Made by a program: the position numbers and the translations under genes. From Corynebacterium mustelae (lineage in GTDB: Bacteria; Actinomycetota; Actinomycetes; Mycobacteriales; Mycobacteriaceae), in contig NZ_CP011542.1 in the NCBI RefSeq assembly GCF_001020985.1, forward strand, positions 1,984,001-2,048,000: 64,000 nucleotides of DNA, read 5' to 3'. Positions 58,167 to 64,000 of the stretch are shown here, one piece after another; the stretch's first letter is position 1, and every line of letters starts with the position of its first letter. The notes beneath the pieces are model-generated. The model saw only the letters and a program-made list of their open reading frames with translations. It was not told where the DNA came from and ran no database searches.

Positions 58167-59657
58167 ATGTCCACTATCCGACGCAGCGCCCTGTTGCGCA
58201 TTACAGCAGCCGCAACCTGTTCATTATTGGCGCTCAGCGCATGTACCGTTGAAGATACAGCTAGCGGCGATAATGCCGTTACAATCGCGCTGCCATTTCA
58301 ACCCGTAGCGTCACTTTCGCCCTATTCTGACGACGCACTTCTTAATACCCGCATGGGTATTGGTGAGACGTTACTCCAGCTCGATTCCAATGGTCAACCG
58401 CAACCAGGGTTGGCTAAATCCTGGGAAGTCATCGATGACAAAACCGTCGAATTCACCCTCCGAGATAACGTAAAATTCCACGACGGAACCGATCTAAGCC
58501 CAACAGCTGTTGTGCGAGCTTTAGAGCATGCGGTTAAGGCAGACTCCCGACCTAAGGGTCTCGGTAAATCCGAATTGACCTTCACCGCAGTAGGCGACAA
58601 CAAGGTCAAGGTAGTCTCAGCCGATTCAGACCCAATTCTGGCACAACGTTTCGCGGACTCAGGCGCGATTATCCTCGCAGAAAAGGCTTACGAACAGGCC
58701 TCGCCGTCTCTAGTGGGAACCGGAACCGGCCCGTTTAAGCTGGTGGAACTAACCGACAATGAAGCAAAAACTGAAGGTTTCGCTGATTATTGGGATGGCA
58801 AGCCTGCACTAGATTCGGTAAAAACGGTGTTCATTGAGGACGGCGCAGGCCGAGCAAACGCGGTGCGCGCTGGCGAAGTCTCTTTGGCACAGGCCGTCCC
58901 CATTGCGCAATTGGTGGAATTGGGTGACTTAGCGGTGGAATCCACCCCTATTCCTCGGGCGGTATTACTACACCTAAATACAAAGAAAGGTGCTTTCGCC
59001 GATGCTGGGTTACGTGCCAAGGCTGCCGAAGCCATCGAGTCTAAGTCAGTAGTCGACAACATCTACGAGGGTCACGCATCTTTGGCGAACGGTAGCTTAT
59101 TCAGTGAATCCGCTGAATGGGCCACAGCGGTGGAGTCGAAAAATTCTCTGGCGGGTGCCAAAGACGCTGCTGGAACCAAAATCCGGTTAGCTACGTGGAC
59201 GGAGCGGCCTGAGTTGCCAGAGGCTGCGTCTGTGTTGGCTGAGCAACTACGTGGCGTGGGTTTTGATGTCGAAGTTGTGGCCCAAGACTACGATTCGTTG
59301 GAGCCTGCGCTGCTAGCAGGTGAATTCGATGCCGTACTAGCATCCCGAAACTATCAAACTGGTGCTGCAGACCCAGTTTCCTACCTCAGCTCCGATTTCA
59401 GCTGTGACGGTTCCTATAATCTGTCGTTGTACTGCAATCCAGAAATTGATGCTGCGATTGACGAAACCAATAAGATTTCTGATACCACTAAGCGTTACAC
59501 CTCCGCTGCTGAAATCGGCGCCAAAGTGGTCGCCGACAATGCGGTTATCCCTGTAGCGCACGAGTATTCGCTGATCACCTACAACAAACTTGAAGGTATC
59601 AGCTTCGACCCGTTCGAGCGCAAACTCATAACCAAGAACACCAAAATCACAAGCTAG
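58167..59657 (+). CDS. Nickel/peptide-type solute-binding lipoprotein
   Basis: The 496-residue lipoprotein has a signal ending LALSAC (Cys at ~26) and a family-5 binding fold with VEFTLRDNVKFHDGTDLSP, GTGTGPFKLVEL and the late segment DCAIDE-like YCNPEIDAAIDE. ETLLQLDSNGQPQPGLAKSW is typical of the peptide/nickel class. ATG 58167 has AAGGAG 6-7 nt upstream; 16 codons upstream of it are spurious. It is followed by the fused permease gene. Confidence 0.92.
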   Translation: MSTIRRSALLRITAAATCSLLALSACTVEDTASGDNAVTIALPFQPVASLSPYSDDALLNTRMGIGETLLQLDSNGQPQPGLAKSWEVIDDKTVEFTLRDNVKFHDGTDLSPTAVVRALEHAVKADSRPKGLGKSELTFTAVGDNKVKVVSADSDPILAQRFADSGAIILAEKAYEQASPSLVGTGTGPFKLVELTDNEAKTEGFADYWDGKPALDSVKTVFIEDGAGRANAVRAGEVSLAQAVPIAQLVELGDLAVESTPIPRAVLLHLNTKKGAFADAGLRAKAAEAIESKSVVDNIYEGHASLANGSLFSESAEWATAVESKNSLAGAKDAAGTKIRLATWTERPELPEAASVLAEQLRGVGFDVEVVAQDYDSLEPALLAGEFDAVLASRNYQTGAADPVSYLSSDFSCDGSYNLSLYCNPEIDAAIDETNKISDTTKRYTSAAEIGAKVVADNAVIPVAHEYSLITYNKLEGISFDPFERKLITKNTKITS

Positions 59658-59749
59658 CAGTTCCCGCATCCGCTTGGTCGTGCTAGGTGCAGACATATTG
59701 TCACTGTCCGCGCGCTCATAACCACTCCGTTTTACCGTTAAGGAATCCC

Positions 59750-61540
59750 ATGTCCGCTACCGAATGCCCGCCATCGCTTGTAAAAAAAGCCAAGCCGTCG
59801 GCTCTTCGACGCTGCTTTTCGACGATTGCGTTCCCGCTTAGCCTATTGGTTTCCGGAATCATCATCACCGCCATCTTGCCCTTCATTGGACAGCGGGATC
59901 TGGCATTTGCGGTATTTCGGGCCCGCGAAGCAGAACGCGAACCAGACCCAGAAGTCTTAGCGGCGATTCGTGAGGAATTAAATCTTCCGGATAGCCCACT
60001 AGCGGGGGTTATCCAATGGTTTTCTGGCGCACTCCGAGGGGATTTCGGTGTTAGCTGGGTCGACCCGGCCCGGTCCGCAACTTCCGTTGCGCTCAGCGGA
60101 TTCGGAGTGTCTGCAACCATTGCATTTTTATCCACAGCCATTGCAGTGCTTATCGCCATAGCTTTAGTATTCCCTCGAATTACCAGTGTTGTTCGTGGTA
60201 AACCTGCAAGAACTTCACATATCTTGGGGATGGCAATGCTCGGATCCATTCCGGAATTTGTTCTAGCCGTCGTGCTATTGGTTGTTTTTGGATTGCAGTG
60301 GGGGTGGTTTCCAGTAAGCGGTTTTTCGTCGATAAAACACATGGTCTTACCTGTGTTGTCGTTGGCATTACCGGCTGCTGGCATGCTGGGACGGATCCTG
60401 CTCATCACAATCGACGGGATTTCCCATGAAGAGTGGGTTCGATCTTGGCGGCTCAATGGCGTGAAAAAGAGCATAATCATTTATGCGCTTTTGCAGCGCA
60501 GCATGGCTGTCCTACTGCCACAAATTGTTTTGTTCTTCGCAGGAAATTTAGCGGCCACGGTACTGATAGAAACAACTTTCAGTATTCCCGGAATGGGTAA
60601 CACGGCAGTTAAAACAGCCATCAGCAGGGATATTCCCGTTCTACAAGTAATTGTTATAACGGCTTTGGTGGTGGGGTTGCTCTCCGGTGGACTCGCACAA
60701 TGGCTACGACACCGATTGCTCGCACCGTTATTGCAAGCCGAAACTGCCTATTCATCGCAATCAGCCGATTCTCGCCTTAAACCCCGTGGCGGCTGGGCGC
60801 TAATGATAGTTTCACTGCCGTTTTTGGCGTTACTAGTTCTGTGGGCGATTCTGCCTGTCCCATCAGTTACGCCGGAGCAACGGCTTCGGCCACCTTCAAT
60901 GGTTCATTGGTTAGGAACAGATCAACTCGGACGCGATTTAGCAGCCCGCATCGCGCATGGGGCGATTTTCAGTCTGGGTGCCGCTGTTGCTGTCACCGCA
61001 GCCTGTGCTGTTTTGGGATTGGTGCTTGGCTTAGCTGGGTCCTGGGTATCTAAGCTAGGCAACGCTCTTAATGCTCTTCCCGCAGTTTTTATCGGCGTAA
61101 TTTTCGCTGGTGTCTTTGGAGCCTCACAGTTGACCGCATGCATCGCTGTTCTCAGTGTGGGCTGGATCCCTCTCGCCGCACACGCCGCCAGTGTCGTTGA
61201 TGAAACTCGGGCAACTGGGTATTACCGCTGGGCACAGGTACAAGGTGCAAACCGCTTGCGGCTGTTACGGGTACACACCTTGCCAACACTGATTCCGGCT
61301 ATTGTCCGTCACGCCGTTAGCCGAATAGCTCATAACGCCTTGGCACTTGTAAGCCTAGGTTTTCTTGGACTCGGTGCCCCGCTTGAATCGCCCAATTGGG
61401 GCATCATCTTGTCTGAGTCGATCCGCTACATTGAACGAGCTCCGTGGATAATGTTAACGCCGACAGTGTTACTAATTCTGCTGGGAATTGCATCTGCTTT
61501 GGCGACGGACACCGACATCCGATTACGAAAGTCTCGCTGA
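59750..61540 (+). CDS. Fused ABC permease (DppB-DppC-like)
   Basis: The 596-residue protein joins two permeases normally encoded separately. The N-terminal half (to ~330) has the DppB EAA region EEWVRSWRLNGVKKSIIIYALLQ and the ending GMGN; the C-terminal half has the DppC start WLGTDQLGRDLAARIAHG (~385-402), loop GYYRWAQVQGANRLRLLR and FLGLGAPLESPNWGIILSES. ATG 59750 has AAGGAA 5 nt upstream. The ATPases for it are at 55.2-56.6 kb. It ends the cluster beside rip1. Confidence 0.92.
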   Translation: MSATECPPSLVKKAKPSALRRCFSTIAFPLSLLVSGIIITAILPFIGQRDLAFAVFRAREAEREPDPEVLAAIREELNLPDSPLAGVIQWFSGALRGDFGVSWVDPARSATSVALSGFGVSATIAFLSTAIAVLIAIALVFPRITSVVRGKPARTSHILGMAMLGSIPEFVLAVVLLVVFGLQWGWFPVSGFSSIKHMVLPVLSLALPAAGMLGRILLITIDGISHEEWVRSWRLNGVKKSIIIYALLQRSMAVLLPQIVLFFAGNLAATVLIETTFSIPGMGNTAVKTAISRDIPVLQVIVITALVVGLLSGGLAQWLRHRLLAPLLQAETAYSSQSADSRLKPRGGWALMIVSLPFLALLVLWAILPVPSVTPEQRLRPPSMVHWLGTDQLGRDLAARIAHGAIFSLGAAVAVTAACAVLGLVLGLAGSWVSKLGNALNALPAVFIGVIFAGVFGASQLTACIAVLSVGWIPLAAHAASVVDETRATGYYRWAQVQGANRLRLLRVHTLPTLIPAIVRHAVSRIAHNALALVSLGFLGLGAPLESPNWGIILSESIRYIERAPWIMLTPTVLLILLGIASALATDTDIRLRKSR

Positions 61541-61574
61541 TGGTGCGCACTTTGGTCGCGTCCGGACATACTTT

Positions 61575-61596
61575 TAGATACCTAGTAGATACCTAG
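61575..61596. repeat. 11-bp tandem repeat at the end of rip1
   Basis: TAGATACCTAG occurs twice in direct succession (61575-61585 and 61586-61596), the second copy covering the rip1 stop codon. It marks the border between the ABC cluster and the conserved rip1-dxr block. Confidence 0.6.
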
Positions 61597-62801
61597 CCAA
61601 AAATATTTACCGGATTCACCACGTCAGCAATGATGACAATCGCACCAACACCAATCAAAACCGCTGCCACTGCCATCGTGACCGGAACCAATTTTTCGTA
61701 ATCGGCTGGCCCAGCGGGTGCTAGGCCTCGTAATTTCCGTAATAAATCCCGAATTTTTTCGTACATAACCACCGCGATATGCCCACCATCTAATGGTGGC
61801 AGCGGAATCAGGTTGAAAAACGCCAAGAAGAAATTGAGGCTGGCGAGCATCAAGAAAAACATTGGCCAAGCTGAGCGCTCCGCCAAGACGCCGCCGACGT
61901 GGGAAGCGCCCACCACACTGATCGGCCCATCAACCTCGCGTTCAGCACCAAAGATTGATGCGGCAACGCCTGGGATCTTTTGCGGGAACGAAGCCAATCC
62001 GCTTAAGGTGGCAGATGTCAAAGATCCAGCGAATCCGACTGTGGCACCAACCGCATCGATTGGCCCGTAGGAAATAAAAAGTTCAAGTGGCGCACTAGCT
62101 ACACCTATGGCACCTACCGTTACTTCTTCTCCAGCGGGATTAAGCCTGCTGGCAGATTCCACCTGGATCGGCACGTCTAGTGGTTTACCGTTACGCTCTA
62201 TATGAAGCACAATTTGTTCATTTGGTTTTTGCATCACGTAGTCGCGTAGCTCAACGAAGCTTCCGACGGTAGTGTCATCCACTGCCAACACTCGGTCGCC
62301 GACCTGTAATCCTGCTTTGGCAGCTGGCCCAGCACCAGAACAAGGTGCTAAAGTCTGCACGTCCAGTTGTTTAGGAGCGACACAGTTAATTTCACCAATG
62401 GTTGCCGTAGTGTCGACATTGTTATTGGGTAATCCGGACGTGACCGCTAACCCATACAAAATGACCAACGCCACGATGACATTGACGATGATCCCACCTA
62501 ATAACACGATGATCCGCTGCCACCAGGGCTTGAAAATCATCGCGTGTGGTTTTTCAGCCGCTGTTAATTCATCCTGATTGGTCATGCCTGCGATGTCGCA
62601 GAAACCGCCCAGAGGAATCGCTTTGAATCCATAGACGGTTTCTCCACGCTTCACGGACCAGACGGTAGGCCCAAAACCAACAAAGAAACGTCGGACTTTC
62701 ATGCCAAAAAATCGAGCGGTGGCAAAATGACCCCATTCATGAAGCGCAATTGTTGCAGCGATTCCGACAGCAAAGATGAAAACACCAAGTAAATAGGACA
62801 T
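61593..62801 (-). CDS. rip1: Site-2 protease Rip1 (RseP/M50)
   Basis: Rip1 is an intramembrane zinc protease that cuts anti-sigma factors. The 402-residue protein has HEWGH in the first membrane helix (~residues 22-26), a PDZ domain near 130-220 (VGDRVLAVDDTTVGSFVELRDYV), and the C-terminal LPPLDGGHI motif completing the zinc site, with membrane segments around. It is immediately downstream of dxr. The normal downstream neighbour ispG is 9.5 kb away. Confidence 0.95.
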   Translation of the reverse strand: MSYLLGVFIFAVGIAATIALHEWGHFATARFFGMKVRRFFVGFGPTVWSVKRGETVYGFKAIPLGGFCDIAGMTNQDELTAAEKPHAMIFKPWWQRIIVLLGGIIVNVIVALVILYGLAVTSGLPNNNVDTTATIGEINCVAPKQLDVQTLAPCSGAGPAAKAGLQVGDRVLAVDDTTVGSFVELRDYVMQKPNEQIVLHIERNGKPLDVPIQVESASRLNPAGEEVTVGAIGVASAPLELFISYGPIDAVGATVGFAGSLTSATLSGLASFPQKIPGVAASIFGAEREVDGPISVVGASHVGGVLAERSAWPMFFLMLASLNFFLAFFNLIPLPPLDGGHIAVVMYEKIRDLLRKLRGLAPAGPADYEKLVPVTMAVAAVLIGVGAIVIIADVVNPVNIFG

Positions 62802-62828
62802 AGTTTGTTGTGTCAGTTTCCTTAACAG

Positions 62829-63992
62829 CTAACCTTCAATGCGTGCGATAGCCTCATCTGCATATGTTCGGGCAATCTGCTCACATTCTATGACTTCCGC
62901 GATTGTATTCGCCGTACCCGCAAACTGCGAACTAACAGATACTATTTCTTCCACCACATCGACAATTGCAGGAAATTTTATCCGACCAGCCAAGAACGCA
63001 GCCGCCGCTTGCTCATTGGCTGCGTTATATACCGCTGGAAACGTGCCGCCGCGCAGCGCAACATCGCGTGCTAATTGAACAGCTGGGAAAGCCGTGTCAT
63101 CCACCGGGAAAAAATCCCAAGTGGCCACAGCGCTGAAGTCTAATGCGGGTTGTGCGTTCGGCACTCGGTGAGGCCAATTCAACGCTAAAGAAATAGGAAG
63201 CTTCATCGATGGTGGTGACGCCTGCGCAATGGTGGCTCCATCAGTGAACGTCACCATGGAGTGCACGATAGATTGGGGGTGCACCGTGACGTCAATGCGG
63301 TCAGCCGGGATATCAAATAGCAAGGAGGCTTCAATTAATTCCAGTCCTTTATTAATCAAGGTTGCGGAATTGAGGGTGTTCATTTCTCCCATAGACCACG
63401 TGGGGTGAGCCGCGGCTTGCTGCGGGGTTACTTCCCACATCTGTTCTCTAGTCCAACCACGAAACGGTCCACCGGAGGCGGTGAGGACTAGTCGATCAAC
63501 CTCATATTTTTCTCCTGAGCGTAAGCACTGCGCCATGGCTGAGTGTTCTGAATCCACCGGCACCAGCTGACCTGGGGCAAGCGCTTTCATGACCAATTCA
63601 CCGCCAGCAACCAAGGATTCCTTATTTGCTAATGCCAAAGTGCTTCCAGTCTCAATGACCGCCATCGTCGCAGCTAAACCTTGGGATCCCACCAAGGCAT
63701 TTAACACTGTGTCTGCTGGCGTTTCGCGTACCAGGTTCTCCGCAGCGTCATGCCCAGAGCGCACCGGCGCCCCCAAAGCTTCTGACACTAGTTGTGCTGC
63801 ATCGACATTGGCGACTGACACTTGACTAGCTGACAATTTGAGGGTGGTTGCCTGTTGAATAATCAATTCCGGATTGCGTCCGCCTGCCGCAATGCCAACC
63901 ACTTGGAATTTATCCGGGTTATCTGCAATTACCTCGAGTGCTTGCGTGCCTATGGAGCCAGTGCTACCTAAAATTACTACCGCTGTTTTCAT
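62829..63992 (-). CDS. dxr: 1-deoxy-D-xylulose-5-phosphate reductoisomerase
   Basis: Dxr (IspC) converts DXP to MEP with NADPH. The 387-residue protein has the NADPH motif [16 protein letters not shown], the metal-binding [13 protein letters not shown] region (Asp/Glu), the flexible-loop [13 protein letters not shown], and the His-containing [14 protein letters not shown] 63992 is the family start. The gene precedes rip1 with a 27-nt gap. Confidence 0.96.
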   Translation of the reverse strand: MKTAVVILGSTGSIGTQALEVIADNPDKFQVVGIAAGGRNPELIIQQATTLKLSASQVSVANVDAAQLVSEALGAPVRSGHDAAENLVRETPADTVLNALVGSQGLAATMAVIETGSTLALANKESLVAGGELVMKALAPGQLVPVDSEHSAMAQCLRSGEKYEVDRLVLTASGGPFRGWTREQMWEVTPQQAAAHPTWSMGEMNTLNSATLINKGLELIEASLLFDIPADRIDVTVHPQSIVHSMVTFTDGATIAQASPPSMKLPISLALNWPHRVPNAQPALDFSAVATWDFFPVDDTAFPAVQLARDVALRGGTFPAVYNAANEQAAAAFLAGRIKFPAIVDVVEEIVSVSSQFAGTANTIAEVIECEQIARTYADEAIARIEG

Positions 63993-64000
63993 AAGTTCCA

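Noticed and set aside
59716..60480. 254-codon frame antisense to the fused permease
   Set aside because: Shadow of a long membrane-protein gene; no recognisable motif or ribosome site.

Overview
This is a stretch of actinobacterial chromosome that fits the genus Corynebacterium. It is about 52-53% G+C by eye. It encodes a mycothione reductase, a PptT-type phosphopantetheinyl transferase with its PptH-like partner, malate:quinone oxidoreductase and a GluABCD-like glutamate importer. The order of the core genes (rnj-dapA-thyX-dapB, pnp-rpsO-ribF-truB-pptT-pptH, nrnA-rbfA-infB-ylxR-nusA-rimP, proS, cobalamin genes, mqo, mtr, map, PBP, ispG-rip1-dxr) follows the Rv2752c to Rv2870c part of the Mycobacterium tuberculosis map as I remember it. 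The several cobalamin genes recall the C. diphtheriae group, but I cannot name the species. I saw no rRNA, tRNA, CRISPR array, insertion sequence or prophage.

Layout. 1-3.4 kb: RNase J (partial), dapA, thyX and dapB on the minus strand. 3.5-5.9 kb: accessory genes (HEAT-like protein, lipoprotein, frameshifted VOC protein). 5.9-16.3 kb: pnp, rpsO, a nucleoside hydrolase, ribF, truB, pptT/pptH, a MATE exporter, nrnA and rbfA. 16.5-22.4 kb: infB-ylxR-nusA-rimP and a divergent lipoprotein. 22.6-31 kb: an accessory segment with a hexapeptide-repeat (beta-helix-like) protein, a 46-residue membrane peptide, proS, an HNH endonuclease-like protein, and a solute-binding lipoprotein coupled to an OafA-type acyltransferase. 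31-48 kb: yaaA, cobA, selO, cobB, gluABCD, cobO, a split chlI/chlD chelatase gene, mqo, a hydrolase, mtr and cobQ. 48-52 kb: map, a penicillin-binding protein and ispG. 52.2-61.5 kb: two ABC systems that lie between ispG and rip1, which are neighbours in related genomes. 61.6-64 kb: rip1 and dxr.

How the genes work together. DapA and DapB feed meso-diaminopimelate and lysine synthesis. NusA, RimP, IF-2, RbfA, S15, PNPase and RNase J serve transcription, ribosome maturation and RNA decay. CobA, CobB, CobO, CobQ and the ChlI/ChlD chelatase gene belong to aerobic B12 synthesis; the large subunit CobN is not in this window. Dxr and IspG are MEP-pathway enzymes. The five-gene set at 55.2-61.5 kb (two ATPases, MFS transporter, binding lipoprotein, fused double permease) has the content of a nickel/peptide or metallophore importer with an exporter.

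The most unusual observations are: (1) the exact 11-mer CGTCGAAAAGC, present 13 times on the two strands, once as an inverted pair forming a terminator-like hairpin, as DNA uptake sequences do; (2) a chlI/chlD gene whose two halves are joined only by a +1 frame change, which may be programmed frameshifting; (3) the MFS-containing importer cluster; (4) a cytoplasmic hexapeptide-repeat protein of unknown role.
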